A DNA stretch of 64,000 nucleotides, from NCBI GenBank assembly GCA_008933995.1, contig WARS01000013.1, forward strand, positions 8,222,329-8,286,328, written 5' to 3'. This document shows, in pieces, positions 38,673 to 64,000 of the stretch (position 1 is the first letter of the stretch; every line of letters starts with the position of its first letter). Source of the stretch: Datnioides undecimradiatus. Taxonomy: Eukaryota > Chordata > Actinopteri > Lobotiformes > Datnioididae. Under the pieces are notes generated by a model. That model worked only from the letters and a program-made list of their open reading frames with translations, was not told the DNA's origin and did not search any database. The translations under genes were made by a program, and so were the position numbers.

Positions 38673-41489
38673 TATCGCTTCAAACAGTGCCCTTCAGTAG
38701 TCCTTGAACAGATCAATTTGGGTAAGAAAGTAAGTGATACGTGAGGTTTGCGCGTTCATTCAATTCATTACAGAGGAGGAGTTTCTTCTTCTGTGGTTGC
38801 CGCTCGTTTCATGGGCGTGTGGGAAGGAAGTCAGCATCAGTCCACTGCCCCCTGCTGGTCAACATGTTATATTTAGCATTGTTGGGACAGAGGAACGGTT
38901 TCCCTCTTGAAATACCACTGGTTGGATATTGTATTTTATTATTTACACTGCAGCTTCACATTATTTAAAAAAAAACTCCCAAACAACTATGTATGAGGCT
39001 AATGTCCCAGTCTTGCAGCAAATTAGAAGAAGATCAAACAGCAGTCAGCAATGAAAGTCCAGGACCTTTGACTGCAAAGCCACTTGTTACTGTCGACTTG
39101 GGACTTAATGGATGAGACTTGGATTTTGCAAAATAATGACTGTCCTCCTCTGCTCTGAGCTCTGCTCTGAGTTGTTCTTTAGCCAGACTATTAATCTTGA
39201 CTTAATGTGTAACTCTTGAGAGGCCTATTATACTGAAGGGCTGAATAGTAGTAGCTAAAAGTAATAGTGTTTACTTATACAACACTTTTTAAAATCCAAG
39301 TGACAAAGTACGTCACAAAGATAGTCAGTTAAAAGAGACACGTCATAAAACAGCAAAGTCTCCCGTGGCCAAGCTGACATATTCAAATATGCTATTTTGT
39401 CTGATCCACAATCTGAAACAAAAGATGTTTTATATAATACCCCAGAGGAAAAGCCTAAAATCATCACACAGGGGAAGCTGTTGCCACTGATTTTAAATAA
39501 AATTAAATAAATGTAAGGATTTTCTAGAGTCAGAAATAGTTATTTGGTTATTTCTGTTCTCATGGCAATGAGATAGTAGCCTCAAGGTTTTGTCACCTTG
39601 TGTTAGAAGAAGTGGATGTGAAAAGAGGTCCTCTCTGTTGTGTAAAAAGGGGTGGTTTGTCCTAAAGAGAGTACGGTGTCCTTCTCCAATAATCCACATA
39701 TTAAGTCTGTCCATCTGGTGTAGTTTACTTTACAAACTATGGGGGCAGCATCGTGCACACAAGTGCACATGCCGAAAAAAAGAAAAGAAGAAGAAGAAGC
39801 TCTTCCTCTCTGACTCTGTACTTGTGCTTGCCCAAGGTAACGCAAGGTTGACTTGAACTTCTGCTGATTTGTCTCAATTTGCTAACGGTTGGCAGCAAGG
39901 TATATATACCTATTTCTCCCGCCTGGACCATTATTATCGGGTTTATGGTAGAGGTTTGCTTCTCAGTAGGCGCAGTCTGTCAACAGGCTCTTGTTCTCCA
40001 TTTCCGTGTGACGCTGAAGTCTGTTCCTCTCAGTTAGCGCTAATGTTGTCCCTAGACAGCTAACGATGTGTTAATTCGTATAAAGTAATTCATTGTAGCC
40101 TAATCCTGAATTAACAAGCCTTTGCCAGAATGTAGATTTGTCCGGTTCTTAGAGATGCAGTGGCAACAAACAGGAAGTCTTAACTCGATGTCCGCTGCCC
40201 AGCATCAGCGCTTTAATAACTTAAGTGTTTTCTTTGAGTCACTATTTTGCTGGATCAAGAGTCATACAAGTAAAAAAAAAAAAAAAGACATATTTGTATA
40301 CATTTATATACATTTTGTATACATTTGTGCAAAGGCAGTGAACTTAGGCGCTGTGTAAAGCACGTGAATAAAATGCACGTGTTCCAGCTATTATCGGATA
40401 TTACTCCACTTCTAAGGGATATTTTCAGTTTTAATTAGTTTTTTTTAAGTTAATGAGTTTAGCAAAATCTATCATTGTCATACACTGACAGTGAATAATA
40501 CATTTTCTATTTTATATATTGTGCAGTTGTTAAACGAGTTGTTTCTGCTTCTTTATGGGCTTTTTAGGAGATCAGTGTCACAAAGATGCCTCCCAGATCC
40601 AAATGCGTGTTTTTTTTCATGGTTATTTGTTGTTTCAGCATATTTTTTAAGCATCCAATTCCGACTACACTCCAGGTCAGTCAAGCTCAATCTCAGCTTG
40701 TCCAAAGGCTGTAGTTGAACTTGACAGTTGGCAATGACTGCAGCAGAAATACTAAGTTGGTGTAAATTTGATGTAAATCCAGCTTCTTTTGAAGCCAGAA
40801 GAAGTGAGAATTCAGCAGGGAGTGATGTGGGAAAATCGCAATGTAATTGAATCATGATGCCTTTTTTATCTCATGAGTTTTTAAGATTATCCTTATTTTT
40901 TAATCATTAACTGACGATAAAGCTCAACAATGTAATTCTTTAAGTATGAACATTTATTTTGGTGGTTGGAATAGAAATTGCAGTGTCCTTAATGATGATG
41001 TCTCAGACGTGCAACCCACTCTGCAGGAAGAGTCATTGTGTTGGTTACTCAGCCTGCGTGTTTAACTTGAAAGGAAAGAGGAGGGATTATTGGACATGTC
41101 ACGTCATGTGGTGACTTGCAGTGGGACCTGACTATAGCACAGATCCTGCTGTAATCAAGGTAGCATCATGAACATACTAAAACTTACTTATTGACTTGAC
41201 TGCAGGAAAACAAGCTAGTTGTGGCTTTAAGATTAACCTCACTTTGACAGATGCAGCACTTTCTGCATCCCTATTGCCATGTGATTAATCAGTTGAGAAG
41301 GTCTAATCCAATTAGGATGGTAGCATGCCTGTTAGCATGCCTAAGCTTGCAGCTAGGTCAGGGTATTTTTGTGAGCAAGTCCCAAGCAGGAAGGCTAGTA
41401 AGAGGTGCAGCAGTAGTTAAAGAAAAATAGACTTAGTTTCATTTGCATTATTCTTTAGTTCAACTTCTCAACTTCTATCTCATTTCAAG
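38673..41489. promoter_or_regulatory. Shared upstream region of ppil1 and eno1
   Basis: This 2.8 kb gap holds the divergent promoters of ppil1 and eno1 and probably the non-coding first exon of eno1, since the first coding exon of eno1 is preceded by an acceptor (CATTTCAAG ending at 41489). A TATA-like TATATATA lies at 39901-39908, followed by a moderately GC-rich stretch. Two ACGTG cores, the binding core of HIF and other bHLH factors, are 15 bases apart at 40362-40366 and 40377-40381. No coding exon is supported. The position of the transcription start is inferred, not seen. Confidence 0.4.
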
Positions 41490-41499
41490 GTCCTACACC

Positions 41500-46638
<5,139 letters not shown>

Positions 46639-46948
46639 ATGAATGGAGCATTTACTTTACAAACAAATGGATTTATGTGTATAAATCATTTGCAACACAT
46701 TGGTTAATAACAGAAAACAAAACAAATCAATAATGGTTAATGTAGAACTACTAATGGTTGTAATGCATTTCTAGAGAACACAATATAGCTACTGTAATTG
46801 TCGCACTTGACTATCAGGTCTTCTACTGTATTCTGTGCTGTTTATTAATGTGGGATTAAAACATGATAGACTCAATTATAACTTGACTAATATTTATTTC
46901 CAGCACTGAAAAATTTTGATTACAAAAGCTGCACTTTGAGACACAGTT

Positions 46949-47083
46949 AATAAAAAAAATTATTAGTGACTGAGTGCATTGTAATTATTTTTCCCATGTT
47001 TTATTTTACTTTGATGTGGTCTTTGTACATTTTTTTGTTGACAGATTATCTTTCAACATTGATTATTTGAGTGGTTTAATAAA
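46949..47083 (+). terminator. eno1: Candidate polyadenylation signals of eno1
   Basis: AATAAA occurs at 46949-46954 and at 47078-47083, which is 310 to 440 bases past the eno1 stop. Either would give a 3' UTR of ordinary length; I cannot tell which is used. Confidence 0.5.
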
Positions 47084-47619
47084 GTCAAACAAAAGGGAAA
47101 TTCAGGGTCGGTATCAAGACAGAGGTGAATCTGCTGTGCACTAAATCCATCTGAATTTGAAAAAGGATGCATATAATTGTGATCTGTTTCTCTATTTCTA
47201 AACAGGCATTAATATTCTTAATAATAAATTAAGGAAATATCAATAATATAATATAAAAGCCTGGTTTTATCTGGGGTTGATACAACTTGGTGCTTTGAGA
47301 GTTGATGGAAAACATCCCAGCAAATCATGTTTCCACCAAATGGTTTAATTTTCAGGGTCACTTTAAAATAACAGATGATATTGTGTAAATTTTCAGTTTT
47401 TTCAGTAGGAAAGGCTCATTGTTCATTGCATGTCTCTCAAAAGTCAGAATCAACTAGTTTGAATTCTTTCATGGTATGATGACTTAACGCAGACCTGAGG
47501 TAATAATTGTAATAACTATATTGAATTTCACTTTTTGATGTAATAGAGCAGTGAAATATTGGATTTCAAAATAACATCTGTTTTGTTTTAATTCATTGCA
47601 CATTTAATAATCAGTTGTG

Positions 47620-48040
47620 GAGATGGTACTCACATCCCTAAGTAAAAGTATGGCTTCCATACTGTAAAAATACTCCATTACAAATAAAAGTCTTTTCAGG
47701 AAAATGCACCTACAATTAAAATTAATCCGTGCAGGGGAATGTACCCCGTGAGTGTAATCATATATTATATCATTAGATCATTATTACTGATGAATTCATG
47801 TAAAAGCAGGATAAAATATTTGTGTTACTATTATTATTTGCCTTTTTTGTTACTACTATATTCTCTCAATTAATCTGCTGATTGGGTGGTCTGTAAATGT
47901 TAATATGATAAAACCAGTCAATTACTGAATATAAAATTACAAAGCGTGTCCCAAATAAGTTAAAATTCTTAATAGTATTATGAGTATTAAATGAAAACCT
48001 CAACCAGTCTGTAGTTTGACAATATATCATTACTCAGTGG
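47620..48040. repeat. Teleost interspersed repeat between eno1 and rere
   Basis: The text ACTGTAAAAATACTCCATTA, CAAATAAAAGTC, then ATTATATCATTAGATCATTA and GTAAAAGCAGG follows a repeat very common in percomorph fish, built around AAGTAAAAGTA words. It fills most of the gap between eno1 and the rere promoter. The exact ends are uncertain. Confidence 0.5.
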
Positions 48041-48179
48041 TTTCCTCCACCACCGTCCTTCATCAAGTGTCGACCACAGGACTGTTCCTGTCGGTGGTGG
48101 GTTAATGTTTGGGCTTACATAATAATGTTTAATAAGCACAGCAGCTCACACAGTGTGATATGTTGTTTGATTCATGGAC

Positions 48180-48453
48180 GCCTGTGCAGCAGCTGATGAG
48201 CGGCCCCAGTGGCTCCTGCAGCTGCTGCTGCTGCTGCTGATCCGCGGCACATGCTCAGTTATGTACACCCAGACAACTTTGAAGGCTTAGCTGTGGCTGC
48301 TGAGGTCATTGCACTGGAAAAAAATACACCGACTCCCTCCACTACACCGCCTCCATTTTGAATAGCCATGTAATAGGGGATTCGCATAGTTTGTGTGTAT
48401 CGCCCACTGCGCTGCGTAGTGTCAACAAGCCACATCCAAACATCCTTCGACAT
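48180..48453 (+). promoter_or_regulatory. rere: Promoter and 5' leader region of rere
   Basis: The 270 bases before the rere ATG are GC-richer than the repeat upstream. They hold a (CTG)6 run at 48222-48239, a YY1-like CCTCCATTTTG at about 48350-48360 of the kind often found near vertebrate start sites, and an upstream open frame at 48251-48361 (36 codons, MLSYVHPDNFEG...) that ends before the main start. The true transcription start is not visible, so the upstream frame may or may not be in the mRNA. Confidence 0.4.
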
Positions 48454-57448
<8,995 letters not shown>

Positions 57449-58430
57449 GTCCCAGGTGGTGCATGAAACCCTGAACGTATACCCAATAGGAATACTGTGT
57501 ACTTTTGAGACCGTAAGAGAATATTTGTGTGTCCATTTCTTTGTTTTAATATATTTTAGAAAAAAATCTTTGTGGATCTTTATGTGCATTCCTTGTTCAG
57601 CACTTAATGGGACTTTCAAAGTCTGTCTGAGATTTTCATATCACTTAAGACTTTATACTAGTTTTATTATCAAAATAATGAACAATCTCACCCATTCTTG
57701 TGAGATTTAAAGTGACAGCTTTTCTCTAACAAACTCTATAACGGTTTCATATGCAGTGACATTAATTTACTAAAATACAGCTCTTACAACGATATGAAAA
57801 CAGACTGACTTAAGCGTTAAGTTTAAATATCCCTACGCTTTCTAAATGATTTCCTTGTACAGAATGACATTTAAATCAGTGTTTGAATGATTGTAACGAC
57901 CTAGCATGTCTTCATTTTTCACCATTCTAGAGTAGCAAGTTGCATTGTGGTGTTTAGACTTCGAAAGCATCGTAGAGGTTGGTTTTACTCCTAAATCTGC
58001 TAAATATTTGTCTAAATCCTAAAGTTTTATATATCAAGATATCTTTTCACAGTATAACCGAAGCTTTTATTCGCTCATTTTTGAGATTGTAAATATTACA
58101 TGTTCACAATATTCTATATGAATGAGTACTATTGATATAGCAGTAGATGTGAACACTTGACCTTTGATTCAGCACGATAGCAAATAAGTAAGTCATAAGC
58201 TAAAACAGTATGGTATTATAAGGTGAGATAATTACTAATTGGACCATGATCTGTCGCTACAGACAGAAAGTTTGATTAGAATAATGTAATTTCACTGTTT
58301 GGATGAGATTGACTGAATTGGAGAGATGCTAAATCTGGAACATTTTAACTTTGACTTTTTCAAAGAACTGCCTCTAAATTCAATATTTATGTGACATAAT
58401 ATGAAAGTGTATCCATTGCATATTTATTTC

Positions 58431-58436
58431 AATAAA
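58431..58436 (+). terminator. rere: Polyadenylation signal of rere
   Basis: AATAAA lies 983 bases past the rere stop and is followed within 30 bases by T- and GT-rich DNA. The stretch 57449 to about 58460 is therefore read as the 3' UTR. Confidence 0.6.
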
Positions 58437-58459
58437 TATTTCTGCAATGACACCTCACT

Positions 58460-60158
58460 CTCTTTGCACTTGGACTTCCTTTGTTTTGGAAGTGTTACAT
58501 GTACTCAGTTGCCATTAGGTACATCCAGATAAAACGAATGCTGTCCAATAAATGTAAAAGCTATTGAAATAAATGGGGCGGACAAATTAACAGAAACATC
58601 TCCCTGTACAATTCAGTTCTTCAGCACTACAAACGGCAACCTAAAAGATGATCACTCAACCTCCGAAACAGTTTTAGCTTTAATTAAGCTTTAATTAAAA
58701 ACAAAAACTTAAATTAAGAAACTTGAGTAAATTTTTTTGCAGGACTGTTGTATCAGACTACATTGGTTTTAACTTGCACCTAAAAGCTGCAGCTGCATGT
58801 ATGTACTGCTGGTGTTCTTCCTGACGATGATATCAGCAGTCTGCTGTAGCAAATTTTAAATCTTTAAGATGAGATTTTAGTGTTTTTATTCTAACTGATA
58901 GGATCTCTCTGTAATGTGTATTATGTTCTTGTTTTACCCACTAATCAATCAACATGAGAGACAGAGGGGAGCGCGGGGCATTCCTTTTATTATTCCTTTT
59001 ATTCATTCATCAAATCACTTATTGCCCAAAATCTGTCATGTGTAAAATCATATGTACCCAGTCTTGTTTGACAAGAGATATGAAGTGTTCTGACAATTTT
59101 TTGTTTGTAGATCTTTACACAGAATAGATTTAAACAGTGGCAACAACAGATATGCATACGTATATAGGCAAAGATTTTAATTGCCTATTCATAAAGCTTA
59201 CATGCAGGCAGTATTTGCATCACAGCAGATGTACTGGCCTTTTCACTATCCATATTTAAGGCCAGTGCTCCCTAGTTTTGTTAGAATTTATACTCTTTTA
59301 TGCTTATCTCAGATCTTTCGCTTTTTCCTCACTCTGCAACACCTCCTCAGTCCTGTAGAAACTATTCAAATGAAATGGTCTAAAAATGGAATATAACTCT
59401 GAACTGCTCAGTAGCTAATGCTGCCTGTGTGGCACAAAGCCAAACAGTTTGGGAACCACTGTTGCAGACGATGCTTTCCCATCATACACAGCTCACGCAG
59501 TCACCTCCTGAATCTTTTCTTACAACATAAACATAAATCTCACCAGTATCTACAATTCAAGGTTTTCATCCCCTGTTTTATCCTCTTCAAAGACACTGTA
59601 CTTTGCATCTGTTTAAAAACTACCATGCTGCCTTTACGACTCGATTGTAGCTGTGCAACATCCAAAGCCACGTTTTAGACACTACAGGACATGAACAAAC
59701 AGCAGGTGTTACAAAGTATGAGCTCTACTTACAAAATGGTCCATGTAACATCCTTTTATCCAGAAATTGTTGTTTGTGTTTGAAATGCACCTGAAATGTT
59801 TTCATGTGTAAAGGATAAAGCTGGCAGTATGCCATGTTTTTCTTATTGTCAACATATTTTATAAAAAGACCAAAATCAACATGTTAGTCTCTCAGTACTT
59901 CCCAGCTTTCCTACCCTGGCTGTGACTCACAGCTTTGAGCCATTTTGTTCCTATTAAACACACACGTATTTACATAACAGGTCTCAAATATATACTGTGA
60001 TTGAACTGCAGTTTATTGTAGTGACTTTGTGACATTCATGGAATAAGAAACATATGGAAGAATATTATGTGTGCGTGTGTGTATTACGTATAGTTGATAT
60101 GTTTTCATGAATGGACCCAAAGTGAAAATGTTTGGAAATGACATCTCCTGTGTACATA
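58460..60158. other. Gap between the convergent rere and perm1 genes
   Basis: No coding exon or RNA gene is recognised. The two genes run towards each other here. A minus-strand AATAAA (TTTATT at 60012-60017) is about 140 bases past the perm1 stop and is its likely polyadenylation signal. The rest is AT-rich with short, unrelated open frames. Confidence 0.45.
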
Positions 60159-63100
60159 TCAGAGATCGTCTTTACAGGGATTCCTCTTCTTCATGTAGTG
60201 CCGCAGGTACTGGATTGCAGATAGGGCGCTCACGTTTGCTAGCAGAGCTGAACAGGATTTTAATAAAGGTTACTTTGTAGAATTGGATGCCAGTTAAACA
60301 AGTTATACACCACATGAATATGTAAATTAACAAACTACTATAACTTTGGCAAAATAACTAGTTCCTGCTCAACATGAAGTTAATGGAAAAAAAAGAGATT
60401 TTCAGGGTCTTTAATGTTTTATTTTAAACACCAAGTATGAGTGAATTTAGTAACTTAATAACTGTCACTGCAAAATATAAATTCAGAGAGTTTTTTTTTT
60501 ACCTGCTTTCCAAGCATCAGCAGCCTCTGGATCAGAGGATTTTAATACCCAAGAGGCAAAAGCAATGCAGACCAGACACATATCCGACTGCTGCAGTGTG
60601 GAGAAGAGGCCTTCTTGTCCTGTAAGAATCACAGAGAATCACAGAAAAGCAGATTTTGTTAAATTGTAGATTTGCTTGGCAAGTGTTCTTGTAAATATCC
60701 AGTCCTGCATAAGAAAGCTAAGACTCACTTGTTGCCTGTATAGTTTCCAAAATCCTCTGCTGCACTGCCAATTCTCTAAATAGCTGAGAAGGAGTTGAAC
60801 ATCGTCTCCCCTCAGTTACCACAGTTAGTGGTGGATCTGCTGTCTTGCTGGTATTCTTCCTAGCTTCAACTGGAAACACCCAGGCACCAGATCGTCTGCA
60901 CCAGATGCTGCCTTTGTCGTGAAATCGAATCCTCCATGACAGCAAACTTTTCCAGCTTTGAAATCTGTTTTTTTCAGACCTCCCACGATCACTGCCCTGG
61001 ATGAAAGACCGAGACACAATTCTGATTGGAGAAATGTCGTACTCGTCCTCACAGTCTGCACTCAGGAAAACGAAGTCCGGGTTCGGGATCGTGAGTTCTC
61101 TGACGGTTGGATGAGAACAAGAGAAAATGGGGATGGGCTTCTCCTCACCGCACCGGGATTTAGGCAGGGAAGGGAATGATGTTTCATCCCTTAACGTACA
61201 AAGAGTGTAGTCAAACACAGGAGCCACTGAGATATCCTCTGGGTCATAGACAGTGACACACCAGGAGTCTCTCTCTGCTTCATCCTCTGTGAAAAAGTCG
61301 GATAATTCAGGGAAGGAAACTGGAGTGTGTTCATGCAGTACATCTGTGTTGAATAGAAAATGTGCAGGTAATAGTGTTCCCGGGCTGTCACTTGCTTTTA
61401 AAACCATGTGTTCCTCCAGAGATGGACAGCTGCTGAGAAACAGACTGCTCTTGTCATTACCAAGCAACAACTGCAAAGATACATCCTCTGTGTTTAGAGC
61501 TTGTACGTTGCATACACTTTTGCTTTTCATTAACTGTCTCGGCCAGGCTAGTTCACTTGGAATGAAAGCACTGGAGTCCTGATCCTCAAAACATTCCCCC
61601 TCCAAATCCTCTGAAGGCACAGGTGTATCCTTACCCTCAGAGCTTGTGGACTCTTCTTCCTCACGAGCAAATAGAGGAGAGTCACCTGTCCTTTGTTGGT
61701 TCTTGTTTTGAGAGTCAGGACTAGCATTCCTACTGGCGCCAAGAAACTGCCAGTATTCTTCCTCGAAATCAGAGGTGGAAAACTCGCAGCTTGAGCGATC
61801 TGGTTTGGATTCATCAGGCTGTGTGAAATAGTCTGAGTCCGCAGTGTCAGATGTATCCAATAGGCCACCATCAGACAAATTAGACTCCACAGTATCAACC
61901 AAAGAGCTGTGGTTTGTTGAGAAGTCGTCTACATTTGGTGTCACCGTTCCTTTTGTGTCCATGGGAGGAGTACCTCTACCCATCCTGAGCTGCAAAATGT
62001 CATTTATGGTCAGTTTTTCCATTTCGTCCCAGAAAGCAGAAATGGCGAACACAGGTCGAGTGTGGCCCGCAGCTTCAGCATATGTTTCAGGGCTGTCAGC
62101 CACTGAGCAAGGTGTTGGGGTTACATCAGGAACGGCAGGGAGACTAAGCTGTTCTCCTGAAGAGCAACCAGATGCTGTAAGATTAATTTCATGTTTCTGG
62201 AGTCCAGGTGTAGCTGAGGACATGCGGAGCAGCATGCTGTGTGAGTCGTCATTGCATGTGGAGTTGTCATCTGGCATTTTGTTTGCACTTTGGGCAACAG
62301 ATGGAAATGTCAGGGAAGGATCAACATCAACGCTTTCATAACCTTCACAGTCGGTAGCTGCTACATTGCAAGAGAGAGTGCTATGACAAGAGTCCATTTC
62401 TCTGTGATGTGTGCTGTCAACATTTGCATTTTCAGTCAGGTTGAACACAAATGATGAGCTCTGCAGTTGCTGGTTCTCCATTTGAAGATGTTGAGGGTCC
62501 TCCACTGATTCAGCTGCGGACAGATAGTTTTCAGAGTCATAACTGTGAGTGGAGAAGAACTCCACACTGTCTCCCAGCTCGTCAGACTCCACGCTGTCCA
62601 ACCGTGATGGGTCTGTGGGTGTAAACCTGAATGATGTGCTGCTTGGGTTATGTTTGTTTCTGTCTACTGTTGGCTGGATGTTATGAGATGTTATGAGTTT
62701 TTCTGACAAAGTGTCTTCTTCACCAAACGTTAGAGACACCTGAAATAAATCTGGATTGACTTCCCTCTGAGTGCTCTCAGGATTTTCTTTATTACTTTGA
62801 TTCCCGCCTATATTTTGGGTGACTATCTCTGTGTCCCTCCATCCCTCAGATTCATTATAATGTTCATTAATATCTTTGGGTTTCTCTTCCTTCAAGCCAG
62901 TTTCAAGTGATTTCTCCTGCCCGGCTGTTTGGCACATGTTATTGTTCTTGCAAGTTTTTTTTTGTCTTCGTTTTTTTTTCACAGGCACATTTTCACGCAC
63001 CCGCTGTCGTGCCAGATTGTCGTTCACTGTCACAAACCAGCGTTCTTTTTCTGCTCTCGAAGCGACACTGCTCACTTCCTCTCTCATGGCTCTGTCTGTC

Positions 63101-63696
63101 ATGTGTGGCTCATTCACATTTAGTTCTGTTAGCCTGTGAGAAAGTAGGTCAGCTTCATGTATGGATGAAGACTCACTCCCCATTTGCATGTCCCCATCTT
63201 CTTTTTTCAGCTCTGCTGATTCTCCATCTGAACAGGGGCGGATTAGTTGCTCAGTTTGGAGTGTGGTCGAGGTGTTGTCTTTTTTCTCCTCTGTAATGAG
63301 CTCGGCAGTCTTGGTGTGCACCCCCTCTGTGTTGATGGTATTTCCCTGTGGATAATTGAGGCACATGTGAGAATTCACTCCTGTTTTAATGTCTTTTTCA
63401 GCTTTTGGTGTGAGATTATCTTGTCCTTCTCTTCCTCCTAGACTGATCTGCTCTTCTTCCATGCAGCATCCTGCAGCGTTGCTTTCAACTTCATCGCTGT
63501 TAGCAGCAGGCCTCTGTGGCTCCCCTGGGCCTCTGATGAAGACCGAACTTGAGTTTCCTGATTCCTCTGAATCACTGAGGCTCAAGTTATCAGGGCAGGC
63601 GAGTGAAGGCTGCAGTAGACCACACTCCTCACTCTCCTCATAGAAACTCACCCAGTCATGTTCTGCAATGTGCATGCTGTGATCTAGATCATCCAT
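60159..63696 (-). CDS. perm1: PGC-1/ERR-induced regulator in muscle 1, 3 coding exons, 1057 aa
   Basis: Muscle regulator induced by PGC-1 and ERR that raises oxidative-metabolism and mitochondrial genes. Exons in transcript order: 63696-60729, 60619-60503, 60247-60159; frames join. The ends match human PERM1: an N-terminal box with HDWVSFYEESEECGLLQ (human QDWAEF...ECGLLQ), and the last two exons reading SDMCLVCIAFASWVLKSSD, AADAWK, ALLANVSALSAIQYLR (human NDMCLVFVAFATWAVRTSD, DAWKTALLANVGTISAIRYF). Also seen: a basic KKKRRQKK stretch near residue 240, a possible nuclear signal; the box PVSFPELSDFFTEDEAERD near 795, like the human PxxxPEVYEHFF boxes; and two WxVTV motifs near 217 and 810. The middle is acidic, Ser/Thr-rich and probably disordered. 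At 1057 aa it is longer than human PERM1 (about 790). An acceptor (TTTCAG) opens the exon at 63721, so a non-coding exon lies further upstream. Confidence 0.93.
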
Positions 63697-63721
63697 TTTG
63701 TTACCTCACATGCTCTTCAGT

Positions 63722-64000
63722 CTGAAATAGAGAAGAGAAAACATAAAGGAACCAAGTGTTTGAAGGCTGTAGATTTGGGCATTTTGCACTAAAAATAATG
63801 AAAGTGGCCTCATGCAGTGTGTAGCTGTATAGCTTTGCTTTCCCTGCGGGGTTATAGTTAAAGTTATGTCAACACATTTGAGTTAAATATAGAACATGCA
63901 TTTGCCTGAGGCTTAATATTGCTTGAAATCAGCTGTCATTAGGAAACGGTTGTGCGGAAACAAGCTCCTGCATTAGTTCAAAGCTTGAGAGGTGAGGACG
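63722..64000 (-). other. perm1: Upstream intron of perm1
   Basis: Beyond the acceptor at 63722-63723 on the minus strand the sequence should be the 3' part of an intron leading from an unseen non-coding first exon. No coding exon or clear promoter is visible up to the window end. Confidence 0.4.

Noticed and set aside
48259-48453. Minus-strand open frame next to the rere start
   Set aside because: No family resemblance; it is antisense to the leader and promoter region of rere.
62876-63296. Plus-strand open frames across the large perm1 exon
   Set aside because: Antisense shadows of a 3-kb open exon; the minus-strand frame matches PERM1 at both ends.

Overview
This is nuclear DNA from a bony fish, most likely a percomorph teleost. 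The genes are vertebrate orthologues split into many short exons with GT-AG introns, gene spacing is compact, and the introns and gaps hold AT-rich interspersed repeats of familiar teleost kinds plus a fish Tc1-type DNA transposon. There are no bacterial features. Exon limits were read by eye from splice signals, reading frame and remembered family sequence; every coding model below closes in frame.

Layout: (1) 1-7.0 kb: no recognised gene, possibly the 3' UTR of an upstream gene plus repeats. (2) 7.0-22.2 kb and 25.2-33.7 kb, + strand: two head-to-tail 14-exon SLC6 transporters (A, 609 aa; B, 591 aa) of the GABA/betaine/taurine branch. Exons 2 to 13 have the same length in both, so they arose by tandem duplication. 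Intron 7 of A carries a broken Tc1-like transposon. (3) 36.4-36.8 kb: a probable solo LTR fossil. (4) 36.9-38.7 kb, - strand: ppil1, a spliceosomal cyclophilin of 166 aa. (5) 41.5-46.6 kb, + strand: eno1, the glycolytic enolase of 434 aa, with a GC-AG last intron and a decayed duplicate of exon 4. (6) 48.5-57.4 kb, + strand: a rere (atrophin-like corepressor) gene of 1188 aa that starts at the ELM2 domain and has no BAH domain. (7) 60.2-63.7 kb, - strand: perm1, the muscle PGC-1/ERR-induced regulator, 1057 aa.

The genes do not form an operon-like unit. eno1 followed by rere on one strand matches the human 1p36 order, where ENO1 lies upstream of RERE, and PERM1 is also on human 1p36. The SLC6 pair and ppil1 are neighbours from elsewhere in the tetrapod arrangement as I remember it. 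The observations most worth a second look are the BAH-less rere paralogue squeezed against eno1, the exactly exon-sized decayed alternative exon in eno1, and the changed substrate and sodium-site residues in the two SLC6 copies.
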